Source of the DNA: Streptomyces sp. NRRL F-5727
GTDB taxonomy: Bacteria; Actinomycetota; Actinomycetes; Streptomycetales; Streptomycetaceae
Length of the DNA stretch: 64,000 nt
Assembly: GCF_000719555.1 (NCBI RefSeq)
Contig: NZ_JOGX01000017.1
Span: forward strand, 40,597 to 104,596
Direction: 5' to 3'
Numbering within the stretch: the stretch's first letter is position 1; each line of letters begins with the position of its first letter. Shown piece by piece: positions 7,037 through 16,098 of the stretch. Under the pieces are notes generated by a model, which made no database searches, was not told the origin of the DNA, and saw nothing but the letters and a program-made list of their open reading frames with translations. A program made the translations under genes and the position numbers.

Positions 7037-8791
7037 TCAGCGGGCCCGGCCGGCCGCGCCGCTCATCGTCTCCGCGGGGCCGGAGCCCGGCAGCGGCCGG
7101 GGCTCGGCCGCCGCCCCGGTGTCGCCCGGGGAGGCCACCGGCTGACCGGGCACCATCGTCGGACCGGCGCACCCGTCGCGCTCCCCCGCCGCCGGCGCGC
7201 CCGCGGCCCGCGCGGCCTCGGCCGCCGCCTCCTCCAGCGCCGCCTCGACGTCCACCGGGCACTCCATCACCCGGGGCAGCCGGACGGCCATCACGGCACC
7301 GGCGAGGAGCAGGCCCGCGCTCACCAGGAGGGTGAGGTGCAGTCCGTCGACGAAGGCGTGGCGCGCGGCGGCGTGCAGGGCCGCGCCGGCCGCTCCGCCG
7401 AGCCGGTCGGCGACCTGGTACGCCTCGCCGAGCGAGTTCGCCGCGGCGTCGCTCGCCTCCGCCGGCACCCCGGGGACGCCGGTCAGGCCGGGGGCGTACG
7501 CCGCGTTCATGACGCTGCCGAGCAGGGCGATGCCCATGCCCGCGCCGAGCTGGTACGAGGTCTCGCCGATCGCGGCGGCCCCGCCGGCGCTCCGCGGCGG
7601 CGCCTCGCTGAGCATCGACTCGTACGCCGAGAAGAGGGTGGTCTGGAGGCCGAAGCCGAGCAGGACGAAACCGGCGGTGAGCAGCAGCGGCCGGTCGTGC
7701 TGGCCCATGAGCGTGAGCAGCAGCACCGCTCCGGCGGTGAGCAGGAAGCCCCAGCCGACCATCCGGCGGGGTCCGAGCCGGCGCAGGGTGTACGAACCGG
7801 TGGCGCCGGCCGCCATGGCGGCGAAGGTGAGCGGGAGGAGCCGCAGCCCGGTCTCCAGGGGGCTGAGTCCGAGGACCAGCTGGAGGTACTGGACGGCGAT
7901 GAGCTCCAGGCCGACCAGGGCCAGCATGGCGAGGACGATGCAGCCGACGGAGGTGGTGAAGGCGGGCCGGGAGAAGAGCCGCATGTCGATCAGCGGGTGC
8001 GGCCTGCGCCGCTGGCGCCGGACGAAGAGGACCAGGAGCAGCACGCCGGCGAGCAGGGGTCCGGCGGTGAGCGGGGAGAACAGCGGCTCTCCGGCGCCGG
8101 CCCGCTTCACGCCGAGGACGCAGCCGAGGACGCCGGCCGCGGCCATCAGCGCGCCGAGGACGTCCCAGGGGCCCTCCGCGCTCCCCCGCGACTCGGGCAG
8201 GAGCCGGCGGGCGAGCGGCAGGATCAGCGCCATCAGCGGGATGTTGATGAGGAAGACGGAGCCCCACCAGTAGTGCTCGACGAGGAAGCCGCCGAGCACC
8301 GGACCGGCGGCCGCGCCGATCGCGGCGACCGCCGTCCAGATGCCGATGGCGGTGGCGCGCTCGCGGCGGTCGGGGAAGACCGTCCGGATGATGGAGAGGG
8401 TCGCCGGCATGATCATGGCGCCGCCGACGCCGAGCAGGGCGCGGGCCGCGATGAGGACCCAGGGCTCGGTGGCGAGGGCGGCGACGGCCGAGGCGACGCC
8501 GAAGAGTCCGTAGCCGAGGAGGAGGACCCGCCGCCGGCCGATCCGGTCACCGAGGGTGCCGAAGAGGATCAGCAGCGAGGCGCAGACCAGCGGGTAGGCG
8601 TCGACGATCCAGAGCAGCTCGGTGGAGCCGGGGCGCAGGTTCTCGGTCAGCGAGGGGACGGCGACGTGGAGGATGGTCGCGTCGAGGGCGACCAGGAGCA
8701 GGCTGACGCAGAGGACGACGAGGACGGCCCAGCGGTTCGCGTCGCCGACGGCCGCACGCCGTCCTGCTCGGGCCGTGATCGTCCGCGACAT
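7037..8791 (-). CDS. MFS transporter, DHA2 (14-TM) drug-exporter family
   Basis: A 584-aa major facilitator with about 14 predicted membrane helices. Motifs include LDATILHVAVPSL in TM1 (motif D1 of drug:H+ antiporters), GTLGDRIGRRRVLL (motif A) and GPVLGGFLVEHYWWGSVFLINIP (motif C plus the WR-like region). The C-terminal 90 residues form a hydrophilic Ala/Pro tail. DHA2 proteins export drugs, dyes or endogenous metabolites using the proton gradient. The ATG at 8791 is chosen for its GGAGGT site; an upstream extension would add Arg-rich, non-membrane residues. No TetR-type regulator is adjacent, so control is not evident. Confidence 0.9.
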   Translation of the reverse strand: MSRTITARAGRRAAVGDANRWAVLVVLCVSLLLVALDATILHVAVPSLTENLRPGSTELLWIVDAYPLVCASLLILFGTLGDRIGRRRVLLLGYGLFGVASAVAALATEPWVLIAARALLGVGGAMIMPATLSIIRTVFPDRRERATAIGIWTAVAAIGAAAGPVLGGFLVEHYWWGSVFLINIPLMALILPLARRLLPESRGSAEGPWDVLGALMAAAGVLGCVLGVKRAGAGEPLFSPLTAGPLLAGVLLLVLFVRRQRRRPHPLIDMRLFSRPAFTTSVGCIVLAMLALVGLELIAVQYLQLVLGLSPLETGLRLLPLTFAAMAAGATGSYTLRRLGPRRMVGWGFLLTAGAVLLLTLMGQHDRPLLLTAGFVLLGFGLQTTLFSAYESMLSEAPPRSAGGAAAIGETSYQLGAGMGIALLGSVMNAAYAPGLTGVPGVPAEASDAAANSLGEAYQVADRLGGAAGAALHAAARHAFVDGLHLTLLVSAGLLLAGAVMAVRLPRVMECPVDVEAALEEAAAEAARAAGAPAAGERDGCAGPTMVPGQPVASPGDTGAAAEPRPLPGSGPAETMSGAAGRAR

Positions 8792-9201
8792 GTACGTACC
8801 TCCAAGTGACGCTCTCGCGCTCGGCATGGCGCCGCCGACCAGGGCTGATGTGCGTGCGGCGGCGCGGCGATGAGGGGCGAGTGAGCCGTCAGCGTACGCG
8901 AGGACGGGCCCGGGGAGGGTGGCGCACCTCTCACCCCGGCGAGGCTCCCGGTGTGGCGTACGCCACAGGGTGCGCCCCGCGCGTCGCATGGAATTCCGCA
9001 CGGACGGGTGTTTGAAGTAATTCCGTGCCGTACAAACAGGCTTCCGGAATCAGCACCGGCGGCAATAGGGCGGAAGGTCATCGGATTTTCCGACGGGAGT
9101 CCGGAATTGCCGGGCCACTGAGACCTACTCCACATCACATCGTCATCACGAAGGGAGCGGATCGCCCGGGTCGTCTGCTCACCCCCTGTAACGTCGATTG
9201 G
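8792..9201. other. Divergent intergenic region, no gene recognised
   Basis: This 410-bp spacer lies between the MFS exporter and the PAP2-like gene. It becomes less GC-rich after about 9010 and contains two TCCGGAAT-like half-sites. A -10-like TAACGT sits at 9189-9194, only 7 nt before the downstream GTG. An in-frame ATG-type extension exists from 9025, but its residues do not look like the family, so it is treated as leader. Confidence 0.4.
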
Positions 9202-10101
9202 GTGCGTACCGACATCTTTGCCCGGCTGGACCGGGAGCCGGTCCCGCCGAAGATAGAGGTCCCGCGGATGACCCGGACGCGTCTCGCCCTCTTCGGCGGG
9301 ACGTCGGCGTTCTACCTCGCGGTCGTGGTGGCGGTGCTGTTGTCCACCTGGCTGGTGACCCTCGACTGGAAGATCATGCTCTTCCGTCCCTACCAGCAGT
9401 GGCCGGAGCTGCACGCCTTCCTGGACTACTACGTCGTCCTCGGACAGCGCGGCCCGACGGCGGTGATGGTGGCGGCCTGGCTGGGCTGGCGCTCCTGGCG
9501 CCAGCACACCCTGCGGCCGCTCCTCTCGCTCGGCGCGGCGCTGCTGCTCCTCAACGTCACCGTCGGCGCGGTGAAGCTCGGACTCGGCCGGCTCGGCCCC
9601 CACTACGCGACACAGATCGGCTCGGCCGAGCTGTTCGCGGGCGGCGACATATTCCCCTCCGGTCACACCGCGAACGCGGTGGTGACCTGGGGCATCCTGG
9701 CCTACCTCGCCACCACCCCGCGGGCCCGGCGCTATCTGTCGGCGCTCTCCGCCGTGGTCGCGCTCGGCGTCGGCCTCACGACCGTCTACCTCGGCACGCA
9801 CTGGCTGAGCGACGTGCTGCTGGGCTGGGCCGCCGGCCTGCTGATCCTGCTGGCGCTGCCCTGGTGCGAGCCGGTCATCGCCGTGGTGGAGGCGTGGCTC
9901 CTGGACCGGCGCGACCGGATCAGGGCGCGGCTGCGGGCCCGTCGCCGGCTGGTGCCCTCGCTGCCGGTGGCGTCCGGCGGGCCGCGGCTCTTCCCGGCAC
10001 CGGTGGCCGCCGAGGAGCCGTCCCGGGAGACCGTGGGGGCGGCGGCGAGCCACGCCAGGGCGGCCCGGAGCCGGCCGTCGTCGGACCGCCTCACCGCCTG
10101 A
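9202..10101 (+). CDS. PAP2-superfamily membrane phosphatase-like protein
   Basis: Predicted 299-aa integral membrane protein with about six helices. The phosphatase signature is partial. Motif 2 is clear (FPSGHTANAV). Motif 1 is changed to KLGLGRLGP rather than Kx6RP. Motif 3 reads TTVYLGTHWLSDV, keeping the catalytic His and Asp but replacing the usual Arg with Thr. Family members dephosphorylate lipid phosphates such as undecaprenyl-PP or phosphatidate. The altered motifs lower confidence in activity. A 60-residue Arg/Ala-rich cytoplasmic tail follows the last helix. GTG at 9202 is chosen because TAACGT lies 7 nt upstream, suggesting a leaderless mRNA; no SD is visible. Confidence 0.75.
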   Translation: MRTDIFARLDREPVPPKIEVPRMTRTRLALFGGTSAFYLAVVVAVLLSTWLVTLDWKIMLFRPYQQWPELHAFLDYYVVLGQRGPTAVMVAAWLGWRSWRQHTLRPLLSLGAALLLLNVTVGAVKLGLGRLGPHYATQIGSAELFAGGDIFPSGHTANAVVTWGILAYLATTPRARRYLSALSAVVALGVGLTTVYLGTHWLSDVLLGWAAGLLILLALPWCEPVIAVVEAWLLDRRDRIRARLRARRRLVPSLPVASGGPRLFPAPVAAEEPSRETVGAAASHARAARSRPSSDRLTA

Positions 10102-10120
10102 CCCACCGCCCCGTCCGTAC

Positions 10121-10158
10121 GCGAGAGGGCCCCGGCCACCCGGCCGGGGCCCTCTCGC
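10121..10158. terminator. Strong hairpin terminator between convergent genes
   Basis: GCGAGAGGGCCCCGGCC at 10121-10137 pairs perfectly with 10142-10158 (17-bp stem, 4-nt loop). It lies between the PAP2-like gene (plus) and the I78-like gene (minus), so it can serve both directions. Confidence 0.85.
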
Positions 10159-10168
10159 GTGTCCGGCC

Positions 10169-10393
10169 TCAGCCGATCCAGCAGCGGGTGACGGTGTCGT
10201 CCGCGACCTCGAGGTTGAGGCGTCCGGCGACGTACTCCATGGTGACGATCGCGCCGGGCGGGAGGGTCCGGACGGTGCGCCAGCCACGGGTCCTGGCGAG
10301 CCGGGCGGCGCCGTCCGCGTCGAGGCCCACATAGGACTCGGGCGCGTCTCGGGGCGGTTCGGGGATGCGCGGTATGGGTGCCATGGGGTTCAC
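10169..10393 (-). CDS. I78-family peptidase-inhibitor-like small protein
   Basis: A 74-aa protein. YVGLDADGAARLARTRGWRTVRTLPPGAIVTMEYVAGRLNLEVADDTVTRCWIG matches the compact I78 inhibitor fold in outline: an N-terminal helix, then the reactive-loop strand followed by RLNLEVADD-TV-RCWIG at the C-terminus. Only short parts are diagnostic (RLNLEV, CWIG). The GTG at 10393 is favoured over the downstream ATG at 10384 because GAGGGG lies 6 nt before it. There is no signal peptide, so an intracellular protease or another target is likely. It faces the PAP2-like gene across a shared terminator. Confidence 0.65.
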   Translation of the reverse strand: MNPMAPIPRIPEPPRDAPESYVGLDADGAARLARTRGWRTVRTLPPGAIVTMEYVAGRLNLEVADDTVTRCWIG

Positions 10394-10692
10394 GTTAGTC
10401 CCCTCGCGGTCACGCTTGCGTCACAACTTCCCGACAGCCGCGGCGGCGGCCGGGCCGCTGCCGGAGACGGTGTTCCCGGCCGTTTCTCCGGTAATTCGAA
10501 TAGGCGGCCGGAGGTTCGCACGAGCTGTTCGGGGTGTTTTCCCGCCCCGCCGGACCCGGCCTGGCCGAATTCCCGCCCCGGGGCCAACCGGCGAAATATG
10601 CGGAGGCCCGCGCGCGGCTCCCTCACCGTTCCCTTACAAGATGCCTACTCTGGCCGGACGCCGGAGAACCGGAACACGGGGCGGAGGCACCG

Positions 10693-12390
10693 ATGAGCAC
10701 CGAGGCGGCGACCACCACGGCCGAATCGGCACGGCAGCGGCACGGCCGGATCCTGGTCGACTGGCTGACCACCACCGACCACAAGAAGATCGGTCACCTC
10801 TATCTGGTGACCTCGTTCGTCTTCTTCCTCTTCGGCGGTCTGCTGGCGATGGCGATGCGGGCGGAGCTGGCCCGCCCCGGCCTCCAGTACCTCTCCAACG
10901 AGCAGTTCAACCAGGCGTTCACCCAGCACGGCACGATCATGCTGCTGCTCTTCGCCACCCCGACCTTCGCCGGCTTCGCCAACGAGCTGGTGCCGCTCCA
11001 GATCGGCGCGCCCGACGTCGCCTTCCCGCGCCTCAACATGTTCTCGTACTGGCTGTTCCTGCTCGGCGGGCTGATGGTGGTCGGCTCCTTCCTCACCCCG
11101 AGCGGGCCGCCCGACTTCGGCTGGACCGCCTACGCGCCGCTGAACAGCGCCGAACGCTCCCCCGGGATCGGCGCCGACCTGTGGATCATGGGGCTGGCGC
11201 TCTCCGGCTTCGGCACGATCCTCGCCTCGGTCAACTTCCTCGCCACCATCGTGGTGATGCGGGCCCCCGGCATGACCATGTTCCGGATGCCGATCTTCAC
11301 CTGGAACGTCCTCTTCACCGCGATCCTGGTGCTCGTCGCCTTCCCCGTCCTCGCGGCGGCGCTGCTCTGCCTGGAGGCCGACCGGCGCTTCGGCGCGCTG
11401 GTCTTCGCCCCCGGCAACGGCGGGGCGCTGCTCTGGCAGCACCTCTTCTGGTTCTTCGGCCACCCCGAGGTCTACATCATCGCCCTGCCGTTCTTCGGCA
11501 TCGTCAGCGAGATCATCCCGGTCTTCGCCCGCAAGCCGATCTTCGGCTACCTGAGCCTGGTCGCCGCCACCATGACGATCACCGGACTGTCGGTGGTGGT
11601 CTGGGCGCACCACATGTTCGCGACCGGGGCGGTGCTGCTGCCGTTCTTCTCCTTCCTCTCCTTCCTGATCGCGGTGCCGACCGGGGTGAAGTTCTTCAAC
11701 TGGACGGGGACCATGCTGCGGGGCTCGCTCTCCTTCGAGACCCCGATGCTGTGGGCGACCGGCTTCCTGGTGTCCTTCCTCTTCGGCGGGCTGACCGGGG
11801 TGATCCTGGCCTCGCCGCCGATGGACTTCCACGTCACCGACTCGTACTTCGTCGTCGCCCACTTCCACTACACGGTCTTCGGCACGGTCGTCTTCGCGAC
11901 CTTCGCCGGCTTCCACTTCTGGTGGCCGAAGTTCACCGGCAAGCTGCTCGACGAACGGCTCGGCAAGATCCACTTCTGGACCCTCTTCACCGGCTTCCAC
12001 CTGACGTTCCTCGTCCAGCACTGGCTCGGCGCGGAGGGCATGCCGCGGCGGTACGCCGACTACCTGGCCGCGGACGGCTTCACCGCGCTCAACACCCTCT
12101 CGTCGATCGGCGCCTTCCTGCTGGGCGTCTCCACCCTGCCGTTCCTGTACAACGTGTGGCGGACCTGGCGGTACGCGCCGCGGGTGGACGTGGACGACCC
12201 GTGGGGCCACGGGCGTTCCCTGGAGTGGGCCACCTCCTGCCCGCCGCCCCGGCACAACTTCGTGGAGGTGCCCCGGATCCGCTCCGAGTCCCCCGCCTTC
12301 GACCTGCACCACCCGGAGTTCGCCGACTACGAGCGGATCCGGGTGACGAGCCCGCGGCCGGCCCGGCGGGACCGGCGGGAACTCCCCTAG
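10693..12390 (+). CDS. ctaD: Cytochrome c oxidase subunit I (aa3-type), orphan copy
   Basis: A 565-aa heme-copper oxidase subunit I with 12 membrane helices. Metal ligands are intact: an early His in FTQHGTIM (low-spin heme a), HPEVY with the His-Tyr cross-link pair, HH in WAHHMF (CuB), and HFHYTVFG (heme a3 and heme a ligands). It should reduce O2 and pump protons with subunits II and III. Unlike the main Streptomyces operon, no ctaC, ctaE, ctaF or qcr genes flank it. It is probably an accessory copy that pairs with subunits encoded elsewhere. A GGAGG site precedes the ATG. It ends 9 bp from the convergent glycosyltransferase gene. Confidence 0.93.
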   Translation: MSTEAATTTAESARQRHGRILVDWLTTTDHKKIGHLYLVTSFVFFLFGGLLAMAMRAELARPGLQYLSNEQFNQAFTQHGTIMLLLFATPTFAGFANELVPLQIGAPDVAFPRLNMFSYWLFLLGGLMVVGSFLTPSGPPDFGWTAYAPLNSAERSPGIGADLWIMGLALSGFGTILASVNFLATIVVMRAPGMTMFRMPIFTWNVLFTAILVLVAFPVLAAALLCLEADRRFGALVFAPGNGGALLWQHLFWFFGHPEVYIIALPFFGIVSEIIPVFARKPIFGYLSLVAATMTITGLSVVVWAHHMFATGAVLLPFFSFLSFLIAVPTGVKFFNWTGTMLRGSLSFETPMLWATGFLVSFLFGGLTGVILASPPMDFHVTDSYFVVAHFHYTVFGTVVFATFAGFHFWWPKFTGKLLDERLGKIHFWTLFTGFHLTFLVQHWLGAEGMPRRYADYLAADGFTALNTLSSIGAFLLGVSTLPFLYNVWRTWRYAPRVDVDDPWGHGRSLEWATSCPPPRHNFVEVPRIRSESPAFDLHHPEFADYERIRVTSPRPARRDRRELP

Positions 12391-12399
12391 ACCCCGTCG

Positions 12400-13683
12400 T
12401 CAGCGCAGGCCGAGGCGGCGCAGGGTGCGGCCCGCCGCCGCCTTGGCGGTGTACGCGGCGTCGATCGCACGGCCCGCCCAGACGTGCCGGGCGACGGCCG
12501 CCGGGGAGTGGGCGCGGCGGGGGGCGCGGCCCGCCAGGAGCCCGGTCCACAGCTCCTCGTGGCGGGCGGCGATCCGCGCCGGGTCGAAGCGTTCCGCCGC
12601 CGCGAGGGCCGCCCGGCCGGCCTTGGCCCGCAGCTCCTCGTCGTCCATCAGCTCGCGCAGCGCCCGGGCGACCGCGCCGGGGTCGCCGACGGGGACGAGC
12701 CGCCCGTCCACGCCGTCCTCGACGATCTCGCGCGGCCCGTGGGGGCAGTCCGCGGCGACCACCGGAAGCCCGCACCGCATGGCCTCCACGATCGTCATGC
12801 CGAACGCCTCCCGCTCGGAGGTCACGGCCGCGATGGAGCCCTTCGCCCACTCCGGCTCCATGGGGTGGACCTGGCCCATCAGCCGGACCTGCCCGCCGAG
12901 CCCGCGGGCCTCGATCTGCCGGGCCAGCGGGCCCCGCAGGTCCTGCGCGGCGTCCCCGCTGCCGTAGATCCGCAGGCTCCAGTCGGGGTGGTCGGCGGCG
13001 ACCTCGGCGAAGGCGTCGACGAGGATGTCGTACCGCTTCACCCGGGTGAGCCGGCCGGCCGCGACGACCACCCGGGCGGACGGGTCGGCGGGCGGGACGG
13101 CGGGCGCGGGCACGCTGTTGGGCACGGACTCGACCCGGACGGAGTCCGGCAGCCGGAGCCGCCGGTAGGCGCGGGCGTCGGCCTCGGTGACGGTGGTGAC
13201 GAGGTCGAGCAGCGCGTACTCGTGGGCGATGTCCCGGCGCAGCCGGCGGCTGTGCCCGTCGAGGATCAGGTGCTCCTGGGCGACGAGCACGGGCCCGGGC
13301 CCGGCCTGCCGGGCCAGGTGGACGTTGAGTCCCGGCCGGGTGCCGACGAGGACGTCGGCCTCCACCCCGCGCAGATGCTCCCCGATCCGCGCGTCGGTCA
13401 GCGCGCTGTACTGCTTCCAGCGTCCGTCGCCGCGCGGGAAGACCCGGGCGGGGCGGTGGAAGTCGGGGTGGTCGCCGTCGTAGTCCGGCCCGTCCGCCCG
13501 CAGGTCGACGAGGTGACGGAGGGTCACCCCGGCCGGGAGGCCGAGGCGGGGGCGGTCGCGGTGGCGGAAGACCGAGACGATCTCCACCTCGTGACGTTCC
13601 GCCAGTTGTTCGGCGAGGGTGAAGGTGGTCCGGATGGTGCCGCCGTAGTGGTAGCCGTTGTGGAGCAGGAAGGAGATGCGCAT
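12400..13683 (-). CDS. Glycosyltransferase family 4 protein
   Basis: A 427-aa GT-B fold enzyme. The N-terminal acceptor domain starts with RISFLLHNGYHYGGTIRTTFTLAEQLAERH. The C-terminal donor domain begins VVVAAGRLTRVKRYDILVDAF and carries the E-x7-E region as SEREAFGMTIVEAMRCGLPVVAADC, the usual retaining GT4 signature for an NDP-sugar donor. No signal or membrane segment is seen, so it acts in the cytoplasm, perhaps on a lipid-linked acceptor or teichoic-like polymer. GGGGGG precedes the ATG. No other sugar genes adjoin it, so the product is unknown. Confidence 0.88.
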   Translation of the reverse strand: MRISFLLHNGYHYGGTIRTTFTLAEQLAERHEVEIVSVFRHRDRPRLGLPAGVTLRHLVDLRADGPDYDGDHPDFHRPARVFPRGDGRWKQYSALTDARIGEHLRGVEADVLVGTRPGLNVHLARQAGPGPVLVAQEHLILDGHSRRLRRDIAHEYALLDLVTTVTEADARAYRRLRLPDSVRVESVPNSVPAPAVPPADPSARVVVAAGRLTRVKRYDILVDAFAEVAADHPDWSLRIYGSGDAAQDLRGPLARQIEARGLGGQVRLMGQVHPMEPEWAKGSIAAVTSEREAFGMTIVEAMRCGLPVVAADCPHGPREIVEDGVDGRLVPVGDPGAVARALRELMDDEELRAKAGRAALAAAERFDPARIAARHEELWTGLLAGRAPRRAHSPAAVARHVWAGRAIDAAYTAKAAAGRTLRRLGLR

Positions 13684-13747
13684 CTGCCGGTTCCCCCCGG
13701 TCAGTTGGTCGGTCGGGGCGACTGTACTGCTCCGGCGGCGCCCGCCC

Positions 13748-15061
13748 TCACGGCCGGTAACCGAGCTGGGGGACGGTGGCGCAGTTCCGGGTCATCTCGC
13801 CCTGGCTCCGCCAGCCCTGCCCGTCCCGCCAGCGGGCCACCGAGAGGCAGGTCTCACGGGTGGCGGGCGGCCGCTCCAGGTGCTCGAAGCGGACGGGCAG
13901 CAGCAGCCCCCGGGCGGTGTACGGCTCGGGGCGCTCCAGGTACGCCTCGACGCACGTCCGGGTGAGTCCGCCCCGGTCGGGGCGGGCGAGGCAGGAGCGG
14001 GCCGCGTCGGTGAACCACATGGCGGCCGCCCAGCCCTCCAGCTGCCACTGGGAGAGCTCCCGGTCCCCCATGGCGGCGCGGAAGGCCCGGACCTCCGGGT
14101 GTCCGGTGTCGTCGAAGTTGCGGCTGGACCCGGTCACCCAGAGGGAGTCGCGGCAGCCCGGCGCGCGGGCGTAGGCGCGGGGCACGTCGGAGGACCAGTT
14201 CTGCACGTTCGTCACCTTGGCGTCGACCCGGACGCCGAGCGCCTCCATCGCCTCGCACAGCCGGGTGTTGCCGTGCGCGTCCAGCGCATCGAACACCAGG
14301 TCCACCCGGCGTTCGCGCAGATCGGCGGCGACGGCCCGGAAGTCGGGCAGGACGAAGTCGACGCGTTCGGTCACCACCCGGTACCCCTCGGCGCGCAGCC
14401 CCCGCTCGACGAGCCGGGCGTAGGCGGCGGAGGCGGGCTGGTCGTACGCGACGACGGCGGCGGTCCGCGCCCCGCGTTCGCGCGCGAACCACCGGTAGAC
14501 CTCGGTCCCGCCGTACAGGGTGCCGTCCCAGCCGGGCGAGGCGCCGGTGCGCGGGGCGGAGCTGCCGTACAGGGAGTAGAGGTGGGGATGGGTCTCGTAG
14601 GCGGGGGTGAGGGGCTGGCCGCCGATGTCGGGCACCCCGGCGCGGGAGACGAGCGGGGCGCCCGCGTAGTCGAGGGCGGTGGTGGCGACGAGGGCGAAGA
14701 CCTTCCGCTCGTCGAGGAGTTCGTGGACGCAGGCGGTGTTGCCGACGCCGCTGCCGCCGTCGTCGCAGGTCTCGACCTCGATCCGGCGCCCGTCGAGGCC
14801 GCCGGCGGCGTTCAGGGCGTCGAAGAAGGCGAGGGCGCCGTCGCGCGGGCCGGTGAGGGCCGCGCCGCCGACGGGGCTGGTGGCGCTGGTGATGATGCCG
14901 ACGCGGAGCGGCTCACCGCCGGAGGGGTGGGCGGTGGGCCGCGTCTCGAAGGCGCGTTCCGGGAGCCGGCTGCCGCAGCCCGCGAGGAGGGCGAGGAGGA
15001 GGGCGAGCAGCAGGGCCGGGAGCCGCGCCGCGACCGCCTCAGCAGCCTTCGACGGTGACAC
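13748..15061 (-). CDS. Branched-chain-type ABC substrate-binding lipoprotein
   Basis: A 437-aa periplasmic-binding-protein-like I (LivK/Leu-Ile-Val type) lipoprotein. The signal is hydrophobic (LPALLLALLLALLAGC) with lipobox LAGC. The mature domain includes LRVGIITSATSPVGGAA, FFDALNAAGGLDGRRIEVETCDDGG and VDLVFDALDAHGNTRLCEAMEALG, typical of this fold. It probably delivers ligand to the fused Liv transporter encoded divergently at 16086-19243. The GTG start overlaps the upstream lipoprotein gene by 23 bp. Extra Cys pairs (ETCDD, TACVHE, TRTCVEAYL, ETCLS, RNCATV) suggest disulfides in the exported domain. The ligand is unknown. Confidence 0.85.
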   Translation of the reverse strand: MSPSKAAEAVAARLPALLLALLLALLAGCGSRLPERAFETRPTAHPSGGEPLRVGIITSATSPVGGAALTGPRDGALAFFDALNAAGGLDGRRIEVETCDDGGSGVGNTACVHELLDERKVFALVATTALDYAGAPLVSRAGVPDIGGQPLTPAYETHPHLYSLYGSSAPRTGASPGWDGTLYGGTEVYRWFARERGARTAAVVAYDQPASAAYARLVERGLRAEGYRVVTERVDFVLPDFRAVAADLRERRVDLVFDALDAHGNTRLCEAMEALGVRVDAKVTNVQNWSSDVPRAYARAPGCRDSLWVTGSSRNFDDTGHPEVRAFRAAMGDRELSQWQLEGWAAAMWFTDAARSCLARPDRGGLTRTCVEAYLERPEPYTARGLLLPVRFEHLERPPATRETCLSVARWRDGQGWRSQGEMTRNCATVPQLGYRP

Positions 15062-15554
15062 CGCTGAGCTTCACCAGGCCGCACAGGGTCTTCACGGAGA
15101 CCTTCCAGGTGTCGTCCTGGAGCACCGAGGTGCCCCGGGAGTCGGGCAGCAGCGGGTTGCCGCCGACCAGCAGGTCGTAGGTGACGTCGGCGCCGCTCGC
15201 GGAGGTGAACGCGACGCCGGTGACCTTCGCGGTGGTCGCGGCGGCCTGCGGGTTGCCGGCGAAGGCGGCGAGGACGTCCTTCATCTGCTCGCCGTTCTCC
15301 AGCAGCTTCACCCGCTCGGCGGCCGGGGTGTCGGCGTCGAAGAAGGCCGTCCAGTTCCGGGTGATCTCCGCCCGGGCGGCGGCCGGGTCGTCCGGTTCGC
15401 CGGCGCCGGGCGGCCGGGCCGTCATGCCGGGCGGCGTGGTGGAGGTGACCTGGTTGCCGGTCGCGGGCTCGTCGTCGGAGCAGGCCGCGACGGCGGGGGT
15501 GAGGAGGAGCACCGCCGTGGCCGCGAGGGCGGCCGCTCGTCGCCTGAGGACCAT
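15039..15554 (-). CDS. Small lipoprotein, MTB12-antigen-like
   Basis: A 171-aa exported protein. The signal has RRR, then AALAATAVLLLTPAVAAC with lipobox VAAC. The mature region starts with a Thr/Pro/Gly-rich linker. A compact domain follows: ARAEITRNWTAFFDADTPAAERVKLLENGE, VTGVAFTSASGADVTYDLLVGGNPLLPD and DDTWKVSVKTLCGLVKLSG. The order resembles low-molecular-weight antigen MTB12-like domains (NTF2-like). The ATG at 15554 was chosen because it starts the signal directly. It overlaps the next gene, the binding protein, so both should be made together. The role is unknown; it may be an accessory of the transporter. Confidence 0.65.
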   Translation of the reverse strand: MVLRRRAAALAATAVLLLTPAVAACSDDEPATGNQVTSTTPPGMTARPPGAGEPDDPAAARAEITRNWTAFFDADTPAAERVKLLENGEQMKDVLAAFAGNPQAAATTAKVTGVAFTSASGADVTYDLLVGGNPLLPDSRGTSVLQDDTWKVSVKTLCGLVKLSGVTVEGC

Positions 15555-15687
15555 CTGGCTCACCACCGGATGTGCGTGCGGGCCGTACGTCCTGACCGTT
15601 CCAGGGTCGGACGATACGGGGCGGAGCGCAAGAATACGGGGCATAGTCGAGGAAAGGACCGAAGGAGCGTGGCGAGGGAGGTCCCTC
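15555..15687. promoter_or_regulatory. Divergent promoter region with phased direct repeats
   Basis: This 133-bp stretch lies between the lipoprotein operon (minus) and the Liv transporter operon (plus). ATACGGGGC occurs twice in direct orientation (15614-15622 and 15634-15642), exactly 20 bp apart, which is two helical turns. This fits a dimeric regulator site, but no regulator gene is adjacent. Confidence 0.35.
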
Positions 15688-16098
15688 GTGCCGACGGCGC
15701 GGTTCCTGCTGTGGGGCGGCCTGGCGGCCGCCGCCGGGGGCGCGCTGCTGTGCGTCCTCGGCTGGTACGGGATCTCCGGCGAGCGCTTCGCCGAACGCCA
15801 GCTGCCCTATCTGGCCTCCTGCACGGTGCCGGGCGCGGCGCTCGTGGTGGCGGGCGCGGTGCTGGTAGCGGCGGCGGTCCGGGCCGGCCCGGCCCCCGCC
15901 GACCCCGGACCGGAACCGGCCCCGGACACGGCGCTCCCTCCCCCGCCCTCCTCCGACGGCCCGCCGCTGCGGGTCCCCGGCGGCACCCTGGCGCACCGCC
16001 CGGACTGCCCGCTGGTGGCGGACCGGCCGGACGCGGTGCCGGCCGCCGGGGACCCCGGCCTCGCGCCCTGCCCGGTGTGTGAGCCGTGGCCTCCCTGA
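15688..16098 (+). CDS. Small two-TM membrane protein of the Liv transporter operon
   Basis: A 136-aa protein with two predicted helices (FLLWGGLAAAAGGALLCVLGWYGI and LASCTVPGAALVVAGAVLVAAAV). A Pro/Asp-rich linker follows, then a short tail with His/Cys (LAHRPDCPLVADRPD and APCPVCEPWPP). The tail CPVC motif might bind metal. The GTG start has GGGAGGT 5 nt upstream. The 3' end overlaps the fused transporter gene by 13 bp, so the pair is coupled. I do not recognise the family. Position argues for an accessory role in transport. Confidence 0.6.
   Translation: MPTARFLLWGGLAAAAGGALLCVLGWYGISGERFAERQLPYLASCTVPGAALVVAGAVLVAAAVRAGPAPADPGPEPAPDTALPPPPSSDGPPLRVPGGTLAHRPDCPLVADRPDAVPAAGDPGLAPCPVCEPWPP

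Noticed and set aside
10365..13049. A long plus-strand frame through ctaD and the glycosyltransferase
   Set aside because: It is out of frame with both real genes and lacks any domain. The ctaD frame at 10693-12390 has all metal ligands.
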